From RGIG1934 sp964492545 (GTDB lineage: Bacteria; Bacillota; Clostridia; Lachnospirales; Lachnospiraceae): a stretch of 35,367 bases of DNA. Below the pieces are notes generated by a model. That model did not search any database, was not told where the DNA came from, and saw nothing but the letters and a program-made list of their open reading frames with translations. Where the stretch lies: positions 1 to 35,367 of the forward strand of contig CAZBKO010000010.1 of NCBI GenBank assembly GCA_964492545.1, in the 5' to 3' direction. Each line of letters opens with the position of its first letter. The stretch's first letter is position 1. The position numbers and the translations under genes are program-made. This document shows, in pieces, positions 8,304 to 16,316 of this stretch.

Positions 8304-8330
8304 GAGTATTCAATAAATTGAATACTCTCG
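8293..8330 (-). terminator. Rho-independent terminator of the amylase gene
   Basis: A perfect 11-bp stem (GAGTATTCAAT at 8304-8314 with ATTGAATACTC at 8317-8327) has a tight loop and is followed on the minus strand by a T-rich run. Confidence 0.88.
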
Positions 8331-8348
8331 TTGTAAGGTTTAGTTATA

Positions 8349-11285
8349 TTAGTTTGGTGCTCCGGTAGAGATTGAGCCATTATTTACAGTGTATGTTCCA
8401 GACTGAAATGAATAATTTGCTCCATTCTTGCTGTCCCATGAACCTGAGCCATTATTAAAGCAGGCTGTTAATGTGCTTGATGAACCAAGATCAATTGTTA
8501 TCTTAGCGTAACCATTTGAGTTAGTCATCTTCACACCTGGTGCATTAGTCCATGTACCGGTACCTACTCTGTAATGAGCGTATGTATTTGACCAATTGCT
8601 CTTGTAGTAAATTGTTACTGATTTTGAGTTATTTGTCAAATCAGGTGCTCCTGATGTAATGCTTCCATCTGTAACTGTATATGTTCCTGCATTAAATGAA
8701 TAATTTGCTCCATTCTTGCTGTCCCATGTACCCGAACCATTGTTGAAACAAGCTGTTACATTTGTTGATGAACCCATATCAATTACAATCTTAGCATAAG
8801 CATCTGTTACATCTGTCATCTTTGTTCCTGGTGCTGCTGTCCATGTTCCATTTCCTACTTTGTAGTGAGCATATGTATTTGACCAGCTGTTCTTATAGTA
8901 AATTGTAAGTGTGTTCTTATTCTGGCTTGAGGTTGTCTCTTCCTGTGAAGTTGTTTCTTCCTGTGAAGTTGTCTCTTCCTTCGAAGTTGTCTCTTCCTTC
9001 GAAGTTGTCTCGTCTTCAAGTCCCGCTGGCTTTCCACTTGTTATATTTGTATTACTTACAGTGTATACACCTGCCTTGAATGAGTAGTTAGCTCCATTTT
9101 TACTATCCCATGTTCCTGATCCATTATTGAAGCAGGCTGTTACAGTTGTTGATGTTCCCATGTTAATTACTATTTTAGCATAATCGCCGGTAACATCTGT
9201 CATCTTTGTTCCTGGTGCTGCTGTCCATGTTCCATTTCCTACTTTGTAGTGAGCATATGTATTTGACCAGCTGTTCTTATAGTAAATTGTAAGTGTATTT
9301 CCTGATTGATTTGAAGTTGTTTCTTCGTTGGAAGTTGTTTCCTCCTTAGATGTTGTTTCCTCTCCAATACCTGATGGCTTTCCACTTGTTACATTAGTAT
9401 TGTTAACAGTATACACACCTTTAGTAAATGTATAATTTGCTCCATTCTTGCTGTCCCATGTATTACTTCCATCATTGAAGCAGGCTGTCAATTCAGACGA
9501 GCTTCCAAGATCGATTGTAATTGTTGCATAGTCAGATGTAACATCTGTCATCTTAACACCAGGTGCTGCTGTCCATGTTCCATTTCCTACTTTGTAATGA
9601 ACATATGAATTATTCCAGCTGTTCTTGTAGTAAATAGTTACAACATTTGTTCCATCTGAAGAAGTTGTTTCCTGATTAGATGTTGTCTGCTCAATTGATG
9701 TTGTCTCATTTCCTTTTTTAGGAACCCACACTGAGTTAGATCCACCAATTACTGAAAATGTTGCATAACCTAAACCATTAATTGTTACTGTTCCTGATAC
9801 ATGTCCTGTTAAGTCATACCATGTTTCTCCTGCATGTGACTGACCTACGTACATATACTTGCTTCCAGAACCACCATCTGTGATTAATGCTGCAAGTCCT
9901 GAATTCTTATGATCTGCATTACCTTCTCTTGTCCATCCAACAACATTTGAATCATCAAAGTAATCATGCTGTGTACCATAAGCATACTGTGTTCTTGCTA
10001 CCATAAGGTTATCGATAACACTCTTGAAATTAGAGCCGCCCTTAGCAAGTCCATAATAATCTCCATAGAATACACATGGATATCCTTCCTGTCTTGTGAG
10101 GATAAGTGTGTATGCAAGTGGCTTGAACCAGTCACTAACATATGACTGTAATGACTGTCCCGGCTGTGTATCATGGTTATCTACAAATGTTACAGCAAGT
10201 GCCGGATTAGTAGACATTAATGTGTTATTAAGGATATTTCTCATATCATATCCGCCACCACCATTTGCAGCTGCGAATATATTGTTATGTAATGGAACAT
10301 CAAATAATGATGTTGTACCATTTGTTTCTGCAAGATAGTTATTTAACTTGTTAACATCGCCTGACCAGAATTCACCAACTGAGAATAAATTTTTGCCTGT
10401 GCTCTGTCTAACTGATGTTAACCAATCGCTGAAGAACTTATATTTGATATGTTTTACAGCATCAAGTCTGAATCCGTCAAGATTAGCTGTATCTACATAC
10501 CATTTACCCCAAGACTTAAGTTCGTTAACAACGTCTGTGTTATCAAAGTCAAGATCGGCATACATTAAATAGTCATAGTTACCATTCTCTGTATCAACCT
10601 GCCAGTCCCAAGACTTATTAGCAAATCTAAATAATGCATTTTTCTTCTGATTATTATCATAATCTACACCATCAAAGCAATTAGCATTCCATTTGAATGA
10701 AGAATATGTATTTCCTCTGCCTGGGAAATTAAATACTGTCCAAGAAGCGATATTATATGCTCCACTCTGTGTATTATTTCTGTCTCCTCCATTTACCTGA
10801 ACTGCACTGACTGTTTCTGTTGTATCAGCGCCTGCTTTGTGATTGAGTACTATATCTGCATATACCTGCATTCCATTGTTATGTAATGCATTGATTGCAT
10901 TTAAATACTGCGCTTTAGTACCATACTTAGTTCTTACAGTTCCTTTTTGATTGAACTCACCAAGATCATACAGATCATAAGGGCCGTATCCTACGTCTAA
11001 ACTTGAAGTTCCCTTATAAGCTGGTGGAAGCCATAATGCTGTAAAACCCGCTTTAGCAAGATCATCCGCCTGATCTGCTGCCTTATTCCAAAGTGTTCCA
11101 TCACTTGCTAAGTCCCACTCGAAATACTGCATCATTGTTCCGTTAATTTCTTTGGTTTCTTCACTAGTTGAAGCTGTAACCGTACCAGCTTTCTTAAACA
11201 GCCCTCCACCTATTAGAGTTGCTGCTGCGATTGCCACGATAGATAATACTACCAGCAATCGGCGATATTTTTTATAGAATTCCAT
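8349..11285 (-). CDS. Secreted GH13_5 alpha-amylase with four CBM25 starch-binding modules
   Basis: An extracellular endo-acting alpha-1,4-glucan hydrolase of 978 residues. The signal anchor/peptide is at about 9-28. The catalytic part (about 47-520) is strongly like the Bacillus liquefying amylases: N-G-T-M-M-Q-Y-F-E-W, D-V-G-Y-G-x-Y-D-L-Y-D-L-G-E-F and K-G-T-V-R-T-K-Y-G-T-K. Catalytic residues are D275 (G-F-R-L-D), E305 (V-G-E-F-W) and D372 (V-D-N-H-D). Four CBM25-type modules follow at about 548-636, 663-752, 791-880 and 888-976, each with I-Y-Y-K...W...H-Y...W, A-P-G-x-K-M and C-F-N-x-G-S-x-x-W-D. They are joined by E-E-T-T-S linkers. I start at ATG 11283-11285 behind AAGGAGGG. No wall anchor is seen. 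Confidence 0.95.
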   Translation of the reverse strand: MEFYKKYRRLLVVLSIVAIAAATLIGGGLFKKAGTVTASTSEETKEINGTMMQYFEWDLASDGTLWNKAADQADDLAKAGFTALWLPPAYKGTSSLDVGYGPYDLYDLGEFNQKGTVRTKYGTKAQYLNAINALHNNGMQVYADIVLNHKAGADTTETVSAVQVNGGDRNNTQSGAYNIASWTVFNFPGRGNTYSSFKWNANCFDGVDYDNNQKKNALFRFANKSWDWQVDTENGNYDYLMYADLDFDNTDVVNELKSWGKWYVDTANLDGFRLDAVKHIKYKFFSDWLTSVRQSTGKNLFSVGEFWSGDVNKLNNYLAETNGTTSLFDVPLHNNIFAAANGGGGYDMRNILNNTLMSTNPALAVTFVDNHDTQPGQSLQSYVSDWFKPLAYTLILTRQEGYPCVFYGDYYGLAKGGSNFKSVIDNLMVARTQYAYGTQHDYFDDSNVVGWTREGNADHKNSGLAALITDGGSGSKYMYVGQSHAGETWYDLTGHVSGTVTINGLGYATFSVIGGSNSVWVPKKGNETTSIEQTTSNQETTSSDGTNVVTIYYKNSWNNSYVHYKVGNGTWTAAPGVKMTDVTSDYATITIDLGSSSELTACFNDGSNTWDSKNGANYTFTKGVYTVNNTNVTSGKPSGIGEETTSKEETTSNEETTSNQSGNTLTIYYKNSWSNTYAHYKVGNGTWTAAPGTKMTDVTGDYAKIVINMGTSTTVTACFNNGSGTWDSKNGANYSFKAGVYTVSNTNITSGKPAGLEDETTSKEETTSKEETTSQEETTSQEETTSSQNKNTLTIYYKNSWSNTYAHYKVGNGTWTAAPGTKMTDVTDAYAKIVIDMGSSTNVTACFNNGSGTWDSKNGANYSFNAGTYTVTDGSITSGAPDLTNNSKSVTIYYKSNWSNTYAHYRVGTGTWTNAPGVKMTNSNGYAKITIDLGSSSTLTACFNNGSGSWDSKNGANYSFQSGTYTVNNGSISTGAPN
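8358..9644 (-). repeat. Four tandem CBM25-coding repeats
   Basis: The repeats lie at about 8358-8624, 8646-8915, 9030-9299 and 9378-9644. Copies two and three (counted from the N-terminus) share an identical 104-base stretch at 8809-8912 and 9193-9296, 384 bases apart, which suggests recent duplication or gene conversion. The identity also makes this a place where a short-read assembly could miscount copies. Confidence 0.85.
8925..9017 (-). repeat. 15-bp repeats encoding E/Q-E-T-T-S linker
   Basis: About five consecutive 15-base units (GAAGTTGTCTCTTCC-like on the plus strand) encode the threonine-rich linker between CBM25 modules two and three. Shorter versions lie between modules one and two and after the catalytic domain. 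Confidence 0.8.
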
Positions 11286-11351
11286 AAAAAAATACCCTCC
11301 TTCTCCTTTAATATAATATGTTATTAGTGAAGTTTCCCACACCCAAGTCAA

Positions 11352-11380
11352 ATATTAACGTATATTTATGCAAATTGCAA
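11352..11380 (-). promoter_or_regulatory. Promoter of the alpha-amylase gene
   Basis: Minus-strand -35 TTGCAA (11375-11380), 17-bp spacer, -10 TAATAT (11352-11357). An 18-bp inverted repeat, AAATAT-N6-ATATTT, overlaps the -10 and may be an operator, but its AT content makes chance likely. No clear catabolite (cre) site was found. Confidence 0.65.
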
Positions 11381-11550
11381 CACTATTTTGAATAAATGAA
11401 ACTTTAGTACTAGTATTTTTTTAATTATAGTTTATATTTACGCTCTCTTTTGTATATATTTCACATATTAAATTATACATATTTCTACGAGCTACAATTT
11501 ACCATTACTCCACGCAGCATAAAAAGCCATACTTGATTCTTCGTCTGAAC

Positions 11551-11584
11551 GAAAAAAACAGCCACACGAAATCGTGTGACTGTT
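11551..11584 (-). terminator. Rho-independent terminator of the CobW operon
   Basis: On the minus strand ACAGTCACACG pairs with CGTGTGGCTGT around a short loop and is followed by seven T. It lies 10 bases beyond the stop of the last operon gene. Confidence 0.88.
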
Positions 11585-11593
11585 CATTAATAT

Positions 11594-12541
11594 TTAAAAA
11601 TATACGAGTATATCATCAGGCTTTTCTGCTTTTTCTACACTCATTGCATATAATACAGGACCCTTGCCTCTGTATTCTTTAACAAATTCTCTCTTGATTT
11701 TGGCTGTTACTGTTATCCAGTCCTTATCAACAAGCTTGTCTGTATCTGCATATTTACACAGCATTCCCATATATGTCATATCGTCAGCGCAGCATGTCAT
11801 AGCAAACCTGCCTGGTACGAATACACCCTTGCCATATTTTGGTGGCTTGAATACAAGTGCATTGAATCTCACAATCTTGCCATCGTATTTCTTAGAATTA
11901 TCCATAGCATCTGTGAACCAAATGCCATAATCATCATTGTCAATATCTACAATATCTGCATCTAAATCAAATGGCATTCCCTCATCCGGAAGTTCTCCGA
12001 CAAAGCCTTCTTTTGCCTCATAGGCAATCTGTGCTTTGTTGTTAAACATCTTTATGTTTCTTCTAAAATCATTCTTCTTAGTCGTCTCATCACATCTGTT
12101 GAGAATAACTAAATCTGACAGCTTTAACTGCTCCATAATCATAGAACGCATATTATTCCAATATACAGGGTATGTTGTTGCATCAACTGTTGAAATTACC
12201 TGTGCAAGTATCCAGCCATCAGGATAATTTTCTTCTTTCATCAGGGGTTCAAGATTCCATGTTCCGTTGTATTCTATCATAACCTTCTGTGGGCTGTGAA
12301 GTTCATCACATTTTGATAAATACTCAGGTGTAAGGTCCTCCTGATTCTCAACTCTCTCCACGAATATCTTTCGTTTTGCAAGAGCTGCATCATCATATTC
12401 TTCCATTCCTTCTTCACATACTATAAGCAGTACTCTTTCATTTGCAATAAACTCTCTGTCTTCTATAGTATCTCTTACAAATGTCGTCTTGCCGCTCTCT
12501 AAGAATCCTGTGAATAGAAATACCGGTATTTCTTTATTCAT
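11594..12541 (-). CDS. CobW/P47K-type GTPase fused to a YcgQ (DUF1980)-like domain
   Basis: A 315-residue cytosolic protein. Its N-terminal half is a G3E (CobW/UreG/HypB) GTPase with Walker A G-F-L-E-S-G-K-T-T at about 12-20, a M-I-E-Y-N-G-T switch near 88-94 and an N-R-C-D base-recognition motif near 148. It lacks the C-x-C-C metal motif of the upstream GTPase. From about residue 215 it has a different domain, F-V-P-G-R-F-A-M-T-C-C-A-D-D followed by a W-I-T-V-T-A-K-I strand. This resembles the C-terminal domain of the YcgQ/TIGR03943 permease-associated family. CobW proteins are metal chaperones, so the T-C-C-A-D motif may be a metal site; that is inference. It is last in the operon, 14 bases after the His-rich GTPase. 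Confidence 0.8.
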   Translation of the reverse strand: MNKEIPVFLFTGFLESGKTTFVRDTIEDREFIANERVLLIVCEEGMEEYDDAALAKRKIFVERVENQEDLTPEYLSKCDELHSPQKVMIEYNGTWNLEPLMKEENYPDGWILAQVISTVDATTYPVYWNNMRSMIMEQLKLSDLVILNRCDETTKKNDFRRNIKMFNNKAQIAYEAKEGFVGELPDEGMPFDLDADIVDIDNDDYGIWFTDAMDNSKKYDGKIVRFNALVFKPPKYGKGVFVPGRFAMTCCADDMTYMGMLCKYADTDKLVDKDWITVTAKIKREFVKEYRGKGPVLYAMSVEKAEKPDDILVYF

Positions 12542-12555
12542 AAAGTTCCTCCAAA

Positions 12556-13728
12556 TTATACTTCAAATAACTTTTCAAGTTCATGTTCCTTGAGGTCCTT
12601 ACCAATTACGCATAACTTTCCTGTATAATCAGCAGCTCCGGTTCTAAGCTCATATTCACCTGGAACAAGATCAAAATAAATCCATGTTCCGTCTTCATCA
12701 GGAATAATCCCCTTTGCTCTGAGTACAAAACCATATTCCTCTGTCTCAGCTAATTTTTTCAAAGCCTCTTCTACTTTAGCTTTGGTAAACTTGTGAGCTG
12801 TCTCAACACCCCAGCTTGTAAATACTTCATCAGCATGGTGATGATGGTGATGGTCATGTCCACATCCACATTCTTCATGGTCGTGATCATGCTCATGGTC
12901 GTGGTCATGTCCGCATTCACATTCTTCATGGTCATGGTGATGCTCGTGGTCATGCTCATGCTCGTGGTCATGTCCGCATCCACATTCTTCATGATCATAA
13001 TGATGCTCGTGGTTATGCTCATGCTCGTGGTCATGTCCGCATCCGCATTCTTCATGGTCATGGTGATGCTCATGGTCATGATGATGTCCACATTCAGGAC
13101 AAATTTCTTCTTCTCCCATAAGCTCATCTGCAAGGGACTTCTTCTCTTCCATAGCAGAAAGTATCTGTTTTCCAGCAATATCTTCCCATGGTGTTGTAAT
13201 TATTGTTGCCTGATCATTATGTTCCTTAAGAGCTGCAACACATTCATCAAGTGCCTTCTGTGGCATCTTCTGTGATCTGCTGATAACAATTGTACCGGCA
13301 CTTTCAACCTGATTGTTGAAAAATTCACCGAAGTTCTTCATATACATTTTAGTCTTAAGTCCATCAACTACTGCTGTTGTACTGTTAATCTTAATATCTC
13401 CACCAACATTATTAACTGCTTTCATTACATCAGAAAGCTTTCCTACACCTGATGGCTCAATTATAATTCTATCTGGAGAAAACTTTTCTATAACCTCCTT
13501 GAGTGCAGTACCAAAATCTCCTACCAACGAACAGCAGATACATCCTGAGTTCATCTCTGTAATCTCTACTCCTGCATCCTTGAGAAATCCGCCATCAATT
13601 CCTATTTCACCAAATTCATTCTCAATAAGAACAAGCTTCTCTCCACTGAATGCCTCAGCAATAAGCTTCTTAATAAGTGTTGTTTTGCCTGCGCCTAAAA
13701 ATCCTGACACAATATCAATCTTTGTCAT
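12556..13728 (-). CDS. CobW family GTPase with a His/Cys-rich metal-binding insert
   Basis: A 390-residue G3E GTPase, a family that uses GTP hydrolysis to deliver metal ions, often zinc, to client proteins. Walker A G-F-L-G-A-G-K-T-T is at 9-17. The metal-binding G-C-I-C-C is at 62-66, the E-P-S-G switch near 91-94, and S-R-S-Q at 150-153 replaces the usual base-recognition motif. Residues 210-298 hold 38 His and 10 Cys in repeated H-D-H-E modules, each closing with E-E-C-x-C-G. The C-terminal domain (about 300-390) with W-I-Y-F-D-L-V-P-G is the CobW_C type. It follows the 162-residue hypothetical by 22 bases and precedes the second GTPase, so the operon points to metal homeostasis. The exact metal is not readable. 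Confidence 0.92.
   Translation of the reverse strand: MTKIDIVSGFLGAGKTTLIKKLIAEAFSGEKLVLIENEFGEIGIDGGFLKDAGVEITEMNSGCICCSLVGDFGTALKEVIEKFSPDRIIIEPSGVGKLSDVMKAVNNVGGDIKINSTTAVVDGLKTKMYMKNFGEFFNNQVESAGTIVISRSQKMPQKALDECVAALKEHNDQATIITTPWEDIAGKQILSAMEEKKSLADELMGEEEICPECGHHHDHEHHHDHEECGCGHDHEHEHNHEHHYDHEECGCGHDHEHEHDHEHHHDHEECECGHDHDHEHDHDHEECGCGHDHHHHHHADEVFTSWGVETAHKFTKAKVEEALKKLAETEEYGFVLRAKGIIPDEDGTWIYFDLVPGEYELRTGAADYTGKLCVIGKDLKEHELEKLFEV
12835..13101 (-). repeat. His-rich metal-binding repeats in the CobW gene
   Basis: Four modules end in E-E-C-G/E-C-G. The two middle modules are 21 residues (63 bp) each and the outer ones about 15 and 17. The repetition also creates long artefact frames on the opposite strand and in another frame. 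Confidence 0.85.
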
Positions 13729-13750
13729 GCTACATTTACTTCCTTTCGTG

Positions 13751-14239
13751 TTAGTGTTCCATAATATCCACAGCAGTGATATCTATAGGATACCCAAACA
13801 TCATACCAATAATCGCATGATGCCATAATTCTGTAGGGAACTTATAATCAAAGTATCTTCCACTCATAAGATCAAGAATCTCATAACCCATATATTCCTT
13901 AATCTTATCAGCCGTGCCCTCTTCCTTAAAATCTACTCCATTTCTCTTATATTCTTCAATAACATCATCATAATTATAGAAGTCATTAAGACATCCCTTA
14001 CGACACATCTCCAAATATAATTCACCACTACCCTCATAATCAGTGGTTATATATGTCATAGCATCGGTAAATGTACTCTTTACCTTTGTTAATTCCATTC
14101 TATCCTTAATGCTTTCTCCTACACAGAGTCTCTTATCCTCCTGTATAGCATGATATAAAACATAATCCCTGTATCTTACATCATTAAATCTGCTTGCCGC
14201 ATTCTCAGTATTCATATACTTATTCTTATAAGCTCCCAT
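13751..14239 (-). CDS. Hypothetical protein at the head of the CobW operon
   Basis: A 162-residue soluble protein I do not recognise. It is acidic and aromatic-rich, with no signal peptide or membrane segment. Short clusters that could bind metal are visible (C-R-K-G-C near residue 78, W-H-H near 139-141, H at the C-terminus), but no known motif is formed. It is the first gene of the operon: its own promoter lies upstream and the His-rich GTPase starts 22 bases downstream. It may therefore be a client or partner of the GTPases. Ribosome-binding site AGGAGGAGA precedes the ATG. Confidence 0.8.
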   Translation of the reverse strand: MGAYKNKYMNTENAASRFNDVRYRDYVLYHAIQEDKRLCVGESIKDRMELTKVKSTFTDAMTYITTDYEGSGELYLEMCRKGCLNDFYNYDDVIEEYKRNGVDFKEEGTADKIKEYMGYEILDLMSGRYFDYKFPTELWHHAIIGMMFGYPIDITAVDIMEH

Positions 14240-14267
14240 CTTGTCTCCTCCTAAAGTTTAATAATAT

Positions 14268-14285
14268 TTATACGCAATAGTATAA
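14268..14285. promoter_or_regulatory. Candidate operator over the -10 of the CobW operon
   Basis: An 18-bp inverted repeat, TTATAC-N6-GTATAA, covers the -10 box. A repressor bound here would block the promoter. No known metalloregulator box was matched with confidence. Confidence 0.45.
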
Positions 14286-14307
14286 CTCTAACCTTTTAGT
14301 TTATCAA
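14279..14307 (-). promoter_or_regulatory. Promoter of the CobW operon
   Basis: Minus-strand -35 TTGATA (14302-14307), 17-bp spacer, -10 TATACT (14279-14284). The -35 overlaps the stop codon of the LtaS-like gene. Confidence 0.7.
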
Positions 14308-16295
14308 TTAATTTCAGATAACTTATCTCTATAAGTTTCCATATGTGTATCATCTGCAAAGTAATCATTATAGAAAATCTGATCACAATATTTTATCTTA
14401 TTGACAAGCTCCACTGAATTGGTCTTGAACTCTTTGAAATACTTATCTGTCACTGATGGTGCATAGTACAGCATATTATTAAAGTTTCTGCAAAGAATTC
14501 CATCTCCAACAAAAAATCCATACGCTCTAGAATATAACACTGACTCCTCATCTGAAAAAACTGAATGACCATAATACATATTACTGTATACCCTTATTCC
14601 CAATAAATCAAGTATTGTTGGAACCATATCAGATGTACATGTGAACTTGTAAATTACCTGATGTTCCACATTCTTATCATAAATCATAAGTGGAACCTTA
14701 TATAAATCTGTATAGTAATTATCAGTATCATAATCATATATATCTTTCACGTAGTTGCTAAGCTGCTGATAATATGAATTATGATCACCAAACATTACAA
14801 TCGTTGTATTGTCAAGGAGTCCCTTTTCTTCAAGATCATCCATCATAATTCCAAGAGCTTTATCAAAATCCATTACCGTTGTAACATAATTCATAAGAAT
14901 CTGTTCATTCTCATCATCCGGATCCTTTGGTATATACACTTCAAGAAGCTTCTCCATATTGTCCGAAAGATTCTCTCTCTCATAATAAATTCCATGCATA
15001 GTTATTGAAGTTATATATGTATAGAATCTGCTGTTAGTTGGAAACATTTTATCCTTACAGGTTGTAATCATTTCCGAATCAAGATTTCTCTCTCCCTCAT
15101 CCATGTAATTAAACATTGTAGGTTCTTCTATAGTGCCGTCCTCAACTGCCTTATTAGTCATATCTATCATATCATAACAATCTGACAGGCTTTCAAACCC
15201 AAATGCCGCATGCGTAAGCTCCCTGTTATAAAATGATTTGTATCCGTTATGGAAAGAATTCATTGTGATATTACCATTTGTAAGATACTTAAGTATATTA
15301 GGTACCGTCTGCGGCATTTCGTTATACTGAAAATCATAATCTACATAGGCATCTGTAGGATAGCTGCCCAAAATACTGAGTGTTTCAGATATATCTGTCT
15401 TTTCCTTAGAATGGAAATTAGTCATAACAACACTTTCATTATAGAACTTTGTAAGATTTGGAAATAGATACTCAAGCTCATCCTTATTAAGTCCTAATCC
15501 ATTTGGATACTCGTCGTTCTGTATAAATGAAAACCACTCAAATGACTCCACCAGGATTGTCACAACATTATTATCCTTTGAAACTGAGAAATATGGCGAC
15601 TTCTCAGATACCTCACCATAAATATATTTCTCTATTTCTTTATCATCAAGCTTTTCTGTCTCATCATACACAAGACCTTTAGAAATCTCATTTACAAGAT
15701 TTCCCATGATACCCATACTTGAATATACAAAGCCTTCTTTGTTATTAATCATCTTGTTATATTTATCTTCTGTGTCCGCATTATATAAATATGTGGTGTA
15801 TATTGCAACACACCCACATACAACTGCCATCAACCCATAAACAATTCTCGAAATTCTACTTACTTCTATTTTTTTAATTCTTTTTGCACATCTGTTTCCA
15901 AAAATAAAATACATAATACAGAAAAATAAAGCTGAGTAAAATGCTATAAAATTCATTGGAATACTTTCAAGTATGCCCCATGCATCATTTCTTAAATACA
16001 GCATTCCAAAATCAAAATACTGTCCTGTCATATCATACACTACAACAAATACCAAATCACCAATAGCCTGTACAAGTAAAATCAATGAACTGACTATGAA
16101 TCGTGTCTTATTATTTTTCAGCATAAGAAGAATAAATACAAGCATTCCCCACACGCCAACGTACAGCTTAGGGTCCCTTATTACCATTACGCCTTCAACC
16201 GCATATACCGAGATAAGCTCCATAAGAAATGAGAACGCAATAAATATAACTACTATTTTGTTATCTTTAAACCAATTTTTCATATGTTCCTTCAT
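14304..16295 (-). CDS. LtaS-like phosphoglycerol transferase (sulfatase-fold membrane enzyme)
   Basis: A 663-residue enzyme with about five N-terminal membrane segments (to about residue 170) and an extracellular alkaline-phosphatase/sulfatase-fold domain. Metal and catalytic residues of the LtaS family are present, numbered from the chosen start: E250 in V-E-S, nucleophile T300 in K-E-K-T-D, H434 in T-M-H, and D504/H505 in F-G-D-H-N. LtaS-type enzymes transfer glycerol-phosphate from phosphatidylglycerol to lipoteichoic acid or to other surface glycans. Which acceptor is used here is not known. I start at ATG 16293-16295, five bases after GGAGG; an upstream GTG overlaps that site. It follows the membrane-protein gene by 21 bases. 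Confidence 0.88.
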   Translation of the reverse strand: MKEHMKNWFKDNKIVVIFIAFSFLMELISVYAVEGVMVIRDPKLYVGVWGMLVFILLMLKNNKTRFIVSSLILLVQAIGDLVFVVVYDMTGQYFDFGMLYLRNDAWGILESIPMNFIAFYSALFFCIMYFIFGNRCAKRIKKIEVSRISRIVYGLMAVVCGCVAIYTTYLYNADTEDKYNKMINNKEGFVYSSMGIMGNLVNEISKGLVYDETEKLDDKEIEKYIYGEVSEKSPYFSVSKDNNVVTILVESFEWFSFIQNDEYPNGLGLNKDELEYLFPNLTKFYNESVVMTNFHSKEKTDISETLSILGSYPTDAYVDYDFQYNEMPQTVPNILKYLTNGNITMNSFHNGYKSFYNRELTHAAFGFESLSDCYDMIDMTNKAVEDGTIEEPTMFNYMDEGERNLDSEMITTCKDKMFPTNSRFYTYITSITMHGIYYERENLSDNMEKLLEVYIPKDPDDENEQILMNYVTTVMDFDKALGIMMDDLEEKGLLDNTTIVMFGDHNSYYQQLSNYVKDIYDYDTDNYYTDLYKVPLMIYDKNVEHQVIYKFTCTSDMVPTILDLLGIRVYSNMYYGHSVFSDEESVLYSRAYGFFVGDGILCRNFNNMLYYAPSVTDKYFKEFKTNSVELVNKIKYCDQIFYNDYFADDTHMETYRDKLSEIN

Positions 16296-16316
16296 CTTAA
16301 CCTCCACGTATACACC

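Larger units (their letters stand above)
11286..11593. other. 308-bp intergenic region upstream of the amylase
   Basis: It contains the amylase promoter at 11352-11380, the amylase ribosome-binding site and the terminator of the neighbouring CobW-type gene at 11551-11584. Between them the DNA is very AT-rich, with no reading frame I would support and no recognised riboswitch. Confidence 0.6.

Noticed and set aside
8855..9037. A Lys/Arg/Gln-rich 60-codon frame inside the amylase gene
   Set aside because: It is the 15-bp linker repeat read in another frame.
8358..9644. Regular repeats that might suggest a CRISPR array
   Set aside because: Spacing is that of protein modules in a continuous coding frame, with no short identical repeats separated by unique spacers.
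11352..11374. A catabolite-repression (cre) operator at the amylase promoter
   Set aside because: The repeat AAATAT-N6-ATATTT does not match the TGWNANCGNTNWCA pattern, and its AT content makes a chance palindrome likely.
12771..13275. Long Met/Thr/Val-rich reading frames on both strands across the His-rich region
   Set aside because: They are shadows of the CAT/GAC repeat in the CobW GTPase gene; composition is extreme and no ribosome-binding site fits.
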